Source: CAYWBI01 sp964456445
GTDB taxonomy: Bacteria; Calditrichota; Calditrichia; Calditrichales; J004
Length of the DNA: 50,191 bases
Assembly (NCBI GenBank): GCA_964456445.1
Contig: CAYWBI010000010.1
Coordinates: 1-50,191, forward strand
Direction: 5' to 3'
Part shown: in pieces, positions 1-8,746 of the stretch
How positions within the stretch are numbered: the first letter of the stretch is position 1
How the letters are laid out: each line of letters starts with the position of its first letter
Translations under genes and position numbers: made by a program
The notes under the pieces: model-generated
Seen by the model: the letters and a program-made list of their open reading frames with translations, nothing else
Databases searched by the model: none
What the model was told of the DNA's origin: nothing

Positions 1-52
1 TCTTAAAGTAAGAAGGGGGCCCTTTTATTTCATTAACTTTTTAACATAATAG

Positions 53-181
53 CTTCGCGGTAAAAATGTTTTGCCAAGGATTGGAAAGATTTCTCCTTCC
101 GGGCTATGCCAATAGTTTCTTTTTAGGTTGGGGGTCGAAAAGACCCATTGCATAACCGACAAAGGTGCCCCCAACGGGGGC
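53..181. repeat. Diverged direct repeat, copy 1
   Basis: This stretch and 349-470 are two copies of one sequence in the same orientation. Both begin CTTCGCGGTAAAAAT, share a core reading GGGYTATGCCAAYAGTT, then GGTTCGAAGAGCCC-like and GCATAAYMGACAAAGG blocks, and end in a small GC palindrome (CCCCCAACGGGGG here, GCCCCGTTGGGGC in copy 2). The copies differ by scattered substitutions and small indels, which fits an old dispersed repeat rather than a recent duplication. No gene is convincing in either copy; the minus-strand open frames across them look like chance. Confidence 0.6.
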
Positions 182-348
182 AAGTAATAAAGCGAGGGGC
201 AGTGCCCTGGAATTATTAAGTCACCAAACATTTATTAGGCCCTGAAAGGGGCAGATAAGGTATAAGATAAAAGAAAAATACAGGATCGTAGAGACCGCAT
301 GGCCATGCGTCTAAAATAAACAAACGTTCTTCTTCGCGCCTTGTGCGT

Positions 349-470
349 CTTCGCGGTAAAAATAATTCCTGGGGTGTAAAGATTTCGCGGCCGGGTTATG
401 CCAACAGTTGCGTTTTGGGTTGAGGTTCGAAGAGCCCGTTGCATAATAGACAAAGGCGCCCCGTTGGGGC
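349..470. repeat. Diverged direct repeat, copy 2
   Basis: Second copy of the repeat at 53-181, about 300 bases further on. It ends in the palindrome GCCCCGTTGGGGC. Short 'CCCCGTTGGGGC' palindromes of this kind are common dispersed intergenic elements in bacteria, but I cannot name a family from sequence alone. Confidence 0.6.
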
Positions 471-487
471 TGACACGCTTTTAACCG

Positions 488-552
488 GGATATTTCGTAA
501 CTTGACTTCTAAAATAGCGTGGATATTTTATAACTTGACTTTAAAAATATCC
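488..552. promoter_or_regulatory. Paired operator-like repeats upstream of AAA_14 ATPase
   Basis: Two copies of a 27-base unit, 488-514 (GGATATTTCGTAACTTGACT...) and 521-547 (GGATATTTTATAACTTGACT...), lie 33 bases apart directly before the start codon at 569. The second copy also forms an inverted repeat: GGATATTTT at 521-529 pairs with AAAAATATCC at 543-552 around the centre ATAACTTGACTTT. The promoter-like TTGACT at 535-540 lies inside the repeat. An operator for control of the downstream ATPase gene is the simplest reading, but this is inference. Confidence 0.45.
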
Positions 553-568
553 ATATTATATTATAACT

Positions 569-1726
569 ATGTTCAAACGATGGCTCTCTCTTAAAGACGG
601 TAAAAGCGTTTTGCTGATCGGCCCACGGCGTTGCGGTAAAACCACTCTGTTGCGCATGTGTTACCCGGACTACCGTTATGTTACGCTGGACGACCTGGAT
701 TATTATAACTGGGCCAAACAGGACCCCAAGGGTTTGATAGAAAGCCTGGGCGCCTCCGCTATTATTGATGAAATTCAACGATATCCACAATTGACCATTG
801 CCGCCAAATATGCCATCGATAATCAAAAGGCCCGCTTCCTGATGACAGGTTCCAGCTCGGTCGGTCTTTTGGATGCATCCGCCGATACATTGGCCGGCCG
901 CATTAATCTATTTTCGCTGCCCACGGCCTGCTTTGGCGAAGACAGCGGTCCGGCCACGCATCAGACGCTATATAATAAAATGGGGCCGCTTCAATTACAT
1001 GCCGCCAACCGTAAACTTAAAGAAGCCCTCGCCTATGGCCAGTTCCCCGAAGTGCTTTCCGCTGCCCTGCGGGAAAAACACGATTTATTGATCAATTACC
1101 GTGACACCTATTTTACCCGTGACCTGATGCAACTGGCCAATCTGGAAAATATCGATGGCCTGTTGACCATTTTTCACCATCTGGCCCGCAGCATTGGTTC
1201 GCATCTCGAAGTATCCAATTTTGCACGTGAGGCAGGCATGAGTTATCCCACCACAAAAAAATACCTCAACAACCTGACCCTTTCGCAACTGACTTTCCGG
1301 CTTTACGGCTATCAATACGGACCGGCCAAACGCTTTATAAAAGCATCCAAGTCCTATTTTTCAGACAATGGCATTCTCCATAGCCTAAATATTTCCATGG
1401 ACGAGGGGCAATTGCTGGAGAACTTTGTTATTGCCGAATTTGAAAAACGCCGCAAGTTAGGATTGCTTCGCTGCGATCGTCTTTATTACTACAAAAGCGC
1501 TGCGGGTAGGGAAATCGATTTGATATTTGAAACCGACGACAACGTTTATGCCATCGAAATAAAAAACACCAAACACCCTGCGGCAAAAGATGTGCGTAAC
1601 CTTGTTGAATTTTCCAGCCATCACAGAAAAAAAGTACATGCCTTTTTGTTTTACACCGGGCTTGAATATATGGAAATCAAAACGGTGCAGGTAATACCCG
1701 TTGCCGCCTTGTATCGTGGCCGGTGA
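569..1726 (+). CDS. AAA_14 / DUF4143 family ATPase
   Basis: This is a 385-residue ATPase of the AAA_14 plus DUF4143 architecture. The N-terminal half holds the Walker A motif GPRRCGKTT (residues 18-26), the Walker B-like AIIDEIQRYP (about 64-73), and a sensor region LMTGSSS (about 91-97). The C-terminal half has the DUF4143 pattern, ending in a PD-(D/E)XK-like core: GREIDLIFE, then YAIEIKNTK. Family proteins are widespread in bacteria and archaea and their cellular role is not settled. The gene stands alone between repeats and argG. Its start codon lies 16 bases after an operator-like inverted repeat, so autoregulation is possible. Length and motifs look intact. Confidence 0.85.
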   Translation: MFKRWLSLKDGKSVLLIGPRRCGKTTLLRMCYPDYRYVTLDDLDYYNWAKQDPKGLIESLGASAIIDEIQRYPQLTIAAKYAIDNQKARFLMTGSSSVGLLDASADTLAGRINLFSLPTACFGEDSGPATHQTLYNKMGPLQLHAANRKLKEALAYGQFPEVLSAALREKHDLLINYRDTYFTRDLMQLANLENIDGLLTIFHHLARSIGSHLEVSNFAREAGMSYPTTKKYLNNLTLSQLTFRLYGYQYGPAKRFIKASKSYFSDNGILHSLNISMDEGQLLENFVIAEFEKRRKLGLLRCDRLYYYKSAAGREIDLIFETDDNVYAIEIKNTKHPAAKDVRNLVEFSSHHRKKVHAFLFYTGLEYMEIKTVQVIPVAALYRGR

Positions 1727-1872
1727 TTTCATTCCGGCCGATATGCCACTATTCCTTTCAACATTATTAATCCTTCTTGTGCCTATCCGCCATGAAGAGA
1801 TATTTTTGATTAAATCGGCCCCGGCATATATATTCAGCGCGTATAAACATACAATCATCTCAGGGGGGAAAA

Positions 1873-3123
1873 ATGGCCGGGGAAAAAGTAATTCTTGCCT
1901 ATAGCGGAGGCCTCGACACCTCCGTTATTTTAAAATGGTTGCTCAATAAGGGCTATGACGTTATTTGCTATGTGGCCAATGTGGGTCAACGTGAAGATTT
2001 TGATCTGGTGCGCGAAAAGGCGCGAAAAACCGGCGCTTCCAAAACCTATGTGGAAGATTTACGCCATGAATTCGTAACCGATTTCATCTTTCCGGCGGCG
2101 CAGGCCAATGCCATTTACGAAGGCCGTTATCTGCTGGGCACTTCGCTGGCGCGCCCGCTCATCGCCAAACGCCAGATTGAAATCGCCGCTATGGAAAACA
2201 CGCCCTATGTCTCGCACGGCGCTACCGGCAAGGGGAACGACCAGGTGCGTTTCGAACTGACCTACTACGCCCTCAACCCGGAAGTCCGCATTATCTCCCC
2301 ATGGAAAGACCCGGGGTTCCTGGAACAATTTAAGGGTCGCAGCGACATGATCGCCTATGCCGAGGCCGAAAACATCCCGGTAAAAGCGACCCTGAAAAAA
2401 CCCTACAGCGAGGATGAAAACCTGTTCCATATCAGTCATGAGGCCGGTATCCTGGAAGACCCCGCTTTTGTGGCGCCGGAAGATATCTACAGTATGACAA
2501 AATCGCCCCAGGCAGCGCCCGATAAAGAAACCGTTATCGAAATCGAATTTAAGGACGGCAATCCGGTAAAGGTTACCAATACCGCCGACAACACGGTAAA
2601 GACCGATCCGCTGGAGCTGTTTATGTACCTGAACGAATTGGGCAGCCAAAACGGCATCGGCCGTATCGACATCGTGGAAAACCGTTTTGTGGGCATCAAA
2701 TCCCGCGGCATCTACGAAACACCCGGCGGCACCATCCTGTGGAAGGCGCACCAGGACCTGGAGGCCATCGCCATGGACAAGGAAGTGATGCGTCTGCGCA
2801 ACATGCTTGGGCCCAAGTTTTCCGAACTGATCTACAACGGATTTTGGTATTCGCCGGAAATGGATTTTATTTTCAGCGCCTTTGCCAAAAGTCAGGAGGC
2901 CATCGACGGTAAGGTGACGCTCTCCCTGTATAAGGGCAATGCCTATGTTCTCGCCCGGGAATCGCACACCTCGCTTTACAACCAGGAACAATCCAGCATG
3001 GAGGTGGAAGGCGGTTACAACCAACAGGACGCGCGGGGATTTATCAACATCAACGCCTTGCGGCTTAAGGCCCATAATATTGTGTTGAACAAAACCAATC
3101 CCTACGATTGGCGCGAAGGGTAA
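1873..3123 (+). CDS. argG: Argininosuccinate synthase
   Basis: This enzyme condenses citrulline and aspartate with ATP to argininosuccinate, the penultimate step of arginine biosynthesis, in the cytoplasm. The 416-residue protein has the usual family length and begins with the PP-loop motif AYSGGLDTS (residues 9-17). GRYLLGTSLARP and the SHGATGKGNDQVRFEL region, which bind citrulline and aspartate in known structures, are also intact. The start ATG follows a strong ribosome site, AGGGGGG. argH follows after 60 bases on the same strand, so the two probably form one transcript. The upstream AAA_14 gene is separated by 146 bases and seems unrelated. Confidence 0.97.
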   Translation: MAGEKVILAYSGGLDTSVILKWLLNKGYDVICYVANVGQREDFDLVREKARKTGASKTYVEDLRHEFVTDFIFPAAQANAIYEGRYLLGTSLARPLIAKRQIEIAAMENTPYVSHGATGKGNDQVRFELTYYALNPEVRIISPWKDPGFLEQFKGRSDMIAYAEAENIPVKATLKKPYSEDENLFHISHEAGILEDPAFVAPEDIYSMTKSPQAAPDKETVIEIEFKDGNPVKVTNTADNTVKTDPLELFMYLNELGSQNGIGRIDIVENRFVGIKSRGIYETPGGTILWKAHQDLEAIAMDKEVMRLRNMLGPKFSELIYNGFWYSPEMDFIFSAFAKSQEAIDGKVTLSLYKGNAYVLARESHTSLYNQEQSSMEVEGGYNQQDARGFININALRLKAHNIVLNKTNPYDWREG

Positions 3124-3183
3124 GGACCCAGTTTATTTTATCCCAGGACGCGGGCTGCTACCCTACATGAGGAAAAATAGCGA

Positions 3184-4371
3184 ATGAAATTATGGCAAAA
3201 AGATATCAAACCGGATGAACGGGTCGAACGCTTTACAGTGGGCAACGATTACCTGCTGGACAGGGAATTACTGCGCTACGATTGCCGGGCCTCCGCGGCA
3301 CACGCCCGGATGCTGCATAAAATAGGTATCCTCAGCGCGGATGAACGCGACTTGCTTGTACAGGGTTTGCAGGAGATTATCGATCTTGACAAGGCCGGTA
3401 AATTTGAAATCCGCCAAAGTGACGAGGATTGCCATACGGCCATCGAAAATTACCTGACCAAACATCTTGGTGAAGTGGGCAAAAAAATCCATACCGGAAG
3501 GTCCCGTAACGATCAGGTGCTTACCGCCCTGCGGCTGCTTTACCGTGATGCCCTTGATCAAATGGACGAAGGGGTAAAACAGCTAATCGGGGCTTTTAAA
3601 GAGTTGGCAAAGCGGGACGGTTCTGTTGCCATCCCTGGATTTACGCACACCCGTAAAGCCATGCCATCGACCGTTGCCCTGTGGGCCGGGGCCTTTATCG
3701 ACGCCGGGCAGGATAACCGGCTTCTGTTAAAAACCGTGCGGAAGCTTATCAATCAGTCACCGTTGGGGACGGCCGCCGGTTACGGCACCACCCTCAATCT
3801 GGACCGGCAATTTGTAGCAGACGAGTTGGGCTTCGAAAGGGTACAACAAAATCCCGTTTACACGCAGCTTAGCCGCGGCAAATTTGAAAGCTCCATGCTG
3901 CATCTGTTTAGCCAGGTGCTGTTCGACCTGAACCGCTGCGCATCGGACCTGATCCTGTTCAGCATGCCCGATTGGGGCTTTTTTGATCTGCCCGCCACCT
4001 TTTGCACCGGCAGCTCGATCATGCCACAAAAAATGAACCCCGATGTGCTGGAACTGGTACGCGCCAAATACCACGTTATCAACGGATTGGAAAGCCAGCT
4101 CAAGAACCTGATGGCCAATCTGATCACAGGCTATCACCGCGATGCCCAGTTAACCAAGGAACCGGCGCTAAAAGGCATCACCATCACCGCAGATTGCCTG
4201 AGTATCATGACCCTGCTCATCGACGGGATAAAGGTGGATGCGGATAAGGCGGCCAGGCAAATGAGCGACGAGTTGTTCGCCACCGAAAAGGCGTATCGAT
4301 TGGTGGAGCAGGGCGTACCGTTCCGCGACGCTTACCGGCGGGTGGCAAAGGAACTGTTTGCTAAGAAGTAG
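3184..4371 (+). CDS. argH: Argininosuccinate lyase
   Basis: This enzyme cleaves argininosuccinate to arginine and fumarate and follows argG directly. The fumarase/aspartase superfamily signature GSSIMPQKMNPD is intact, as are the TGRSRNDQV and GFTHTRKAMPST segments that build the active site. At 395 residues it is shorter than the roughly 460 of E. coli ArgH, mainly because the C-terminal region is compact; the ending AYRLVEQGVPFRDAYRRVAK retains the conserved final segment. The start MKLWQKDIKP is preceded by GAGGAAAAATAGCGA. No regulator binding site is evident between argG and argH. Confidence 0.95.
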   Translation: MKLWQKDIKPDERVERFTVGNDYLLDRELLRYDCRASAAHARMLHKIGILSADERDLLVQGLQEIIDLDKAGKFEIRQSDEDCHTAIENYLTKHLGEVGKKIHTGRSRNDQVLTALRLLYRDALDQMDEGVKQLIGAFKELAKRDGSVAIPGFTHTRKAMPSTVALWAGAFIDAGQDNRLLLKTVRKLINQSPLGTAAGYGTTLNLDRQFVADELGFERVQQNPVYTQLSRGKFESSMLHLFSQVLFDLNRCASDLILFSMPDWGFFDLPATFCTGSSIMPQKMNPDVLELVRAKYHVINGLESQLKNLMANLITGYHRDAQLTKEPALKGITITADCLSIMTLLIDGIKVDADKAARQMSDELFATEKAYRLVEQGVPFRDAYRRVAKELFAKK

Positions 4372-4529
4372 GATGGGTAAACGGTAAGGGTCGGGAATTG
4401 ACAAGGAAGGATTTAACCCGTTGGGATAGGATGGGATTTCCGTTGCCTTGGGAAGACAGTGTTTTAAAAAGCTTACACCCTTGTATACTTCGTTGCAGAA
4501 TTAGACATCAATTAAGTTGAAGGCTACTT

Positions 4530-6515
4530 TTACCTACTATCCAGCGTCTCTCGTACCAGCTGTAACAAAGCATGTGGTGAAAAGGGCTTTTGTAAGAAAA
4601 TTGTCCCCTTTTTTAATATCCCCGAGCGGGATATAGCTTCACCTGTGTAACCGGAGATGAAAATAACCTTAAAGTCAGAATATTGATTTAGTAAATTATC
4701 CGCAAGTTTTTTCCCGTTCATTTCCGGCATGATAACATCGGATATCAAAAGATGAACTTTGGCATTATAATTTTTTATAACTTCGATAGCTTCCTTACCA
4801 TGTGAGGCTTTAAGTACCCGATAACCAGCATTTTGCAATATTTCTGCTGCTAACTGGCGTACTTCAAATTCATCCTCAACTAAAAGGACTGTTTCTGTAC
4901 CATGTAATGTTTCAAGAGAAGATTTTTTTTGCTTTATAACGATGAAATCTTCTTCTATTTGGGGTAGGTAGATATTGAAAGTAGTTCCATTGCCGGGTTC
5001 ACTATAAACCGAAACATACCCACCATTTTGTTTAACAATGCCGTAAACTGTTGCGAGGCCCAAACCAGTTCCTTTACCGATTTCCTTTGTAGTAAAAAAC
5101 GGTTCAAAAATCCGCGATTTTGTTTGTTTATCCATTCCAACGCCATTGTCGCTTATGGATAGCACAATATATTTTCCGGGTTTAGCCTTTAAATATCGGG
5201 CACTATACTCGGCATCAATTTCCTGGTTCTTTGTTTCGATGGTTAATTGGCCACCATCAGGCATGGCGTCACGGGCATTCACTGACAAGTTCATAATAAT
5301 TTGATTAATTTGTCCGGAATCTGCTTTTGTGTAGCCGATGTTTTCATCCAAATGCAATTGTATTACAATATCTTCGCCGATGAGACGTTGTAACATTTTT
5401 TTGTTTTCCTTAACAATAAGATTCAGATTGAGAACATCCGGTTTGATAATCTGTTTCCGGCTGAAAGCTAACAGTTGCTCGGTCAGTGAACCTGCGCGCA
5501 GACCGGCCATATGGATTTGCTTAATATCATTGTAAATTTCATCATCTTCACACAGTTCGCTTAATAAAATTGAACTATAGCCGTTAATTATCGTGAGCAG
5601 ATTGTTAAAATCATGAGCCACTCCTCCAGCTAATTGGCCGATGGCTTCCAGCTTTTGCGACTGTTGTAAAAGAGTCTCAAGTTCTCTTCGCTGAGTGATG
5701 TCAATGGCCACTCCGATCAATGCATCAGGATGACCATTGTTTCTATGAATAACAGAGGTGGAAAGTGAAACCGGGAACTCGCTGCCATCCTTTTTTCTAT
5801 TTATAATTTCGCCTGTCCAGCCACCCTGTAATGTTTTGGGAAGAATCTCACGAAGTATCTCCGGTGGATTATTGGCTGATTTGACTATATCCATTGATTT
5901 ACCAATGAGTTCACTTCGTTCATAACCGTAGGTTTTAAGAAAGGCATCATTTACAAAAATAATCTTATCATCAGTATCCGTAACGCTTACACATTCGCGG
6001 ATGCTTTTGATGGCATAGGCAAGCATTGTTTTTTCACTATCCAATTTTACATGCTCAGTAATGTCAATGGCGTAATGAAGAAAAATATTGCTATTGAGCT
6101 TTACCCAATAGATATCCCATTGTCTGCCAAAAGATTCGACATTTGAATTACGCTGAATCCAATCTTTACCTTTAAACAAGTCATCTGTCTGGCAAAAAGT
6201 GCACTGAATGCCCGGTGTATGCGGATCGAATTCAGCCAATTTTTTATTCTTAGCAGAAAGAGATTCACATTTTCCAAACTGCCTCCAGCAGTAATCACCT
6301 GTGTCAACGCCCATCTCCCGTGCAATCGTATTAGCGGTTAATACTATTCTTTGCTTATTTATAAGCATTGTAGGGTGTGGCAGACTATCTAATAGAAGTG
6401 AGCTTAAATCATCATTTTTACGCAATTTCTGTAATTCTTTGACAAGCTGGATTTTAGTTTTATTATAATCGTTCATTCTTTTGTTCCCAATATCATTTTT
6501 AAGACACATTTTCAT
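4530..6515 (-). CDS. Hybrid sensor histidine kinase (PAS-PAS-HisKA-HATPase-REC)
   Basis: This 661-residue hybrid kinase has no membrane segment, so it should sense in the cytoplasm. In order it has a PAS-like domain (about 35-155) with four cysteines (C76, C83, C105, C108), a second PAS (about 165-280), HisKA with phosphoacceptor H301 in GGVAHDFNN, HATPase_c (about 395-520, G boxes DNGVGM and GKGTGLGLA), and a C-terminal receiver (about 540-655, phosphoacceptor D593 in LLISDVIMPEMNG). The start codon overlaps the stop of the upstream receiver gene by four bases (ATGA), so the two are translationally coupled. It is the last gene of the minus-strand signalling cluster. The paired cysteines of the first PAS could bind a metal or respond to redox; that is inference. 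Confidence 0.9.
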   Translation of the reverse strand: MKMCLKNDIGNKRMNDYNKTKIQLVKELQKLRKNDDLSSLLLDSLPHPTMLINKQRIVLTANTIAREMGVDTGDYCWRQFGKCESLSAKNKKLAEFDPHTPGIQCTFCQTDDLFKGKDWIQRNSNVESFGRQWDIYWVKLNSNIFLHYAIDITEHVKLDSEKTMLAYAIKSIRECVSVTDTDDKIIFVNDAFLKTYGYERSELIGKSMDIVKSANNPPEILREILPKTLQGGWTGEIINRKKDGSEFPVSLSTSVIHRNNGHPDALIGVAIDITQRRELETLLQQSQKLEAIGQLAGGVAHDFNNLLTIINGYSSILLSELCEDDEIYNDIKQIHMAGLRAGSLTEQLLAFSRKQIIKPDVLNLNLIVKENKKMLQRLIGEDIVIQLHLDENIGYTKADSGQINQIIMNLSVNARDAMPDGGQLTIETKNQEIDAEYSARYLKAKPGKYIVLSISDNGVGMDKQTKSRIFEPFFTTKEIGKGTGLGLATVYGIVKQNGGYVSVYSEPGNGTTFNIYLPQIEEDFIVIKQKKSSLETLHGTETVLLVEDEFEVRQLAAEILQNAGYRVLKASHGKEAIEVIKNYNAKVHLLISDVIMPEMNGKKLADNLLNQYSDFKVIFISGYTGEAISRSGILKKGTIFLQKPFSPHALLQLVRETLDSR

Positions 6516-6901
6516 TTCAGATCGTGAGTCAAAATATTATTAACTGTTGTTAAAATTTTTTCATTATTAAATGGTTTATGAAACGAATAATCGGCGCCCA
6601 TTAAAATAGCTACTTTAAGATAATCGCTGTTTATACGTGGACTGCCACCTGATATTGCAATTATTTTAGCAGATGGTCTGCTACTACGTATCTCTCTGAT
6701 AAATTCCAGGCCATCCACTTCGGGCATAAAAATATCGGTAATTATCAAATCAAAAAAAATCTCATTACATAAGTCAATTGCTTCTTTTCCATTCAAAGCA
6801 GTCAATACTTCATAACCAGCGCCCGTTAATAACTTTTTAAACAAGTTACAGATACTTTCTTCATCATCAATTACTAATATTCGTGCCAAAACATGCTCCA
6901 A
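6512..6901 (-). CDS. Single-domain response regulator (receiver only)
   Basis: This 129-residue protein is one receiver domain. It has the acidic pocket IDDEES near the N-terminus, the phosphoacceptor D56 in DLIITDIFMPEVDG, the switch residue in IIAISGG, and the conserved lysine in SFHKPF. There is no output domain, so it probably passes phosphate within a relay or acts by protein contact. The stop overlaps the start of the hybrid kinase by four bases, which makes that kinase the natural partner. The cluster upstream holds two more single receivers. Confidence 0.88.
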   Translation of the reverse strand: MEHVLARILVIDDEESICNLFKKLLTGAGYEVLTALNGKEAIDLCNEIFFDLIITDIFMPEVDGLEFIREIRSSRPSAKIIAISGGSPRINSDYLKVAILMGADYSFHKPFNNEKILTTVNNILTHDLK

Positions 6902-6964
6902 AATTGAATGAAAATTCTTCAGGAATCCATTCGTGATCCGTTAAGCTAAAGGTTTATTCAATTA

Positions 6965-7339
6965 CTATATTACGATGTTTTTTTTGACTGCGTTTTCTAT
7001 TATCTGAACTAATTTTTCATATTCATTTGTCTTATCCAGAAAATAATCAATCCCATATTCCAAATATATCTCTTTTATTTGAGGGGAATAAAAATCTGCC
7101 AATACAATTAATAGCTTTATATGATATTTGTTTTTTATTTTAGAAATACTGTTAAGAGTAATGATATCCATAGCAGAAACATCTGCAATTATTAAATCGT
7201 AAGATGATTTGGAAAGATGATCTAGCATTTCTTCAGAAATTGCAGTTACCGAAATTGTATCTATCCCACCAATATATGAAAGCAACCTGATAAGACGTTT
7301 CCTGATCCGAAATGATTTTTCAACAATTAAAATTTTCAT
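6965..7339 (-). CDS. Degenerate receiver-domain protein
   Basis: This 124-residue protein has a receiver fold pattern (MKILIVEKS, then DLIIADVSAMD with D53, and YFLDKT with the conserved lysine). The usual acidic pair after the first strand is replaced by EKS, and the switch threonine position reads LIVLADF. It may bind the metal poorly or not at all and so work as a pseudo-receiver. It lies between two canonical single receivers on the same strand, with gaps of about 60 and 160 bases. The start ATG at 7337-7339 is fixed by the family's typical beginning. Confidence 0.75.
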   Translation of the reverse strand: MKILIVEKSFRIRKRLIRLLSYIGGIDTISVTAISEEMLDHLSKSSYDLIIADVSAMDIITLNSISKIKNKYHIKLLIVLADFYSPQIKEIYLEYGIDYFLDKTNEYEKLVQIIENAVKKNIVI

Positions 7340-7497
7340 AATAAACCTTTACTTTTTGTTCTCAGTTGAAATATCGGAAAGTAAATTCTTGTTGGGTATC
7401 GTGTTTATTGTGATTTTTATGTCATATTTGGGGGATAGCAGATGTAATGAATTTTACTACTTTTGTCACATTTATTGCGACAAAACAGATAAGTTTA

Positions 7498-7860
7498 TCA
7501 GGATGTTTTTAGCAGGGTTACAGTGTCAACTACTTTTTCAAATTCAGTAGATTTGTCAAAAAAATAATCCGCTCCTAATTCAAAGCCTTTTTTGCGGAAT
7601 TGTTCTGTAGCGAAATTTGTAAGCAAAATGACTTTTGTGGCTGACCGAATTTTTTTTATCTCTTTTAAAACTTCGAAGCCGTTTCCGTTAGGCATACTGA
7701 TATCTAATATAATAACGTCCGGTTTCAGTTTTTTTGTTTTATCAATCGCTTCGGCTGCATTTTTTGCTTCACCGGCAATTTCCAACCCCTTTATTGGGGA
7801 TAATAGTTTTTTAAGAGAATTTCTAACTTTGTTAAAATCATCAACTAAAAGTAGTTTCAT
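7498..7860 (-). CDS. Single-domain response regulator (receiver only)
   Basis: This is a receiver domain of about 120 residues starting MKLLLVDDFNKVRNSL. Phosphoacceptor D53 lies in VIILDISMPNGNGFEVL, the switch threonine in VILLTNF, and the conserved lysine in YFFDKST. The open frame extends upstream to 7968, but the extra 36 residues have no family match and cross an inverted repeat, so I chose the internal ATG at 7858-7860; the ribosome site is weak for every candidate. The domain resembles NarL/CheY-type receivers and no output domain follows. Its neighbours are the NarL-type regulator upstream and the degenerate receiver downstream. Confidence 0.8.
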   Translation of the reverse strand: MKLLLVDDFNKVRNSLKKLLSPIKGLEIAGEAKNAAEAIDKTKKLKPDVIILDISMPNGNGFEVLKEIKKIRSATKVILLTNFATEQFRKKGFELGADYFFDKSTEFEKVVDTVTLLKTS

Positions 7861-7902
7861 ATTATTTGTTTCAAATTGAAATAACATGATAATTTCTATT
7901 GC

Positions 7903-7926
7903 AATAAAAGCATTTATGCTTTTATT
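7903..7926 (-). terminator. Hairpin between response-regulator genes
   Basis: AATAAAAGCA at 7903-7912 and TGCTTTTATT at 7917-7926 form a perfect 10-base inverted repeat around TTTA. It lies downstream of the NarL-type regulator (stop at 8090) and before the next receiver gene. The stem is AT-rich and lacks a separate T-run, so it could be a weak terminator or a processing site. Confidence 0.3.
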
Positions 7927-8089
7927 TAATATAAGAGAAAATCTATTAGTTGCTGTCGCAGTATACATGAAAATACTGTCACTTATTTTACGACATAGTT
8001 AGGTATTATGGAAATGGATATTCTTACTGATATATTCATACTTTCGGGATTAAAAAACAATTATAATAGAACCGTTTTTTATGCGTGTT

Positions 8090-8722
8090 TTAATCAACCA
8101 AATTGTTTTTTATTGCGTAGCGGATAAGTTCTGCGTTGGAGTGCATATTCATTTTTTCAAGGATACGCTGACGATATGTATTTACTGTGCTCTGACTTAA
8201 GGAGAGTTCTTCGGCAATCATTGTGATTGTATTTCCCATACCTATCATTTGCAATATCTGAAATTCCCGGTCGGACAGCTTTTCATGAAGTGATTTATCG
8301 GAATCAATACCGATATCAAAAGCAAGTTTTTCAGCCAGTGCGCTGCTTACGTATTTTCTTCCTTGATGTACTTTATGGATTGCCTTAATCAGTTCATCCG
8401 GGGCGCTTTCTTTTGTGATATAACCAGAGGCGCCAAGCTTTAATGCCCGAACGGCAAAACGGTCTTCAGGATGCATACTCAGAATGAGTATTTTACTTTT
8501 TATACTCATGCCCTTTAATTCGGCTAATAAATCCAAACCGCTTTTACCGGGCATATTTATATCCAGCACGATTACATCACATTCTTTAGTATTTAAAAAT
8601 GCATGTACCTCGGCGGCATTTTCGGCTTCACCAACTACAGACATATCCAGTTCACGATCAATATATTTTTTAAAACCTTCACGGATAAGGTAGTGATCAT
8701 CTGCAATAAGAATTTTTATCAT
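8090..8722 (-). CDS. NarL/LuxR-family response regulator
   Basis: This 210-residue transcription regulator has a receiver domain (1-120; acidic pair ADDH, phosphoacceptor D54 in VIVLDINMPGKSG, lysine in GYITKES) and a LuxR-type helix-turn-helix (about 145-208: LSDREFQILQMIGMG, then ELSLSQSTVNTYRQRI). It follows the large HisKA_3-type kinase after 24 bases, and kinases with a HisKA_3 domain normally pair with NarL-type regulators. A purine-rich GGGGA ribosome site precedes the ATG. It is the probable transcriptional output of the sensor upstream. Confidence 0.92.
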   Translation of the reverse strand: MIKILIADDHYLIREGFKKYIDRELDMSVVGEAENAAEVHAFLNTKECDVIVLDINMPGKSGLDLLAELKGMSIKSKILILSMHPEDRFAVRALKLGASGYITKESAPDELIKAIHKVHQGRKYVSSALAEKLAFDIGIDSDKSLHEKLSDREFQILQMIGMGNTITMIAEELSLSQSTVNTYRQRILEKMNMHSNAELIRYAIKNNLVD

Positions 8723-8746
8723 AATTTTATCCCCAAGAATGTATAA

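Noticed and set aside
25..453. Two minus-strand open frames across the direct repeats
   Set aside because: They cover the repeat copies, lack a ribosome site and look like chance reading of repeats.
2059..3075. Long minus-strand frame opposite argG
   Set aside because: It is the mirror of a strongly supported gene with intact family motifs on the plus strand.
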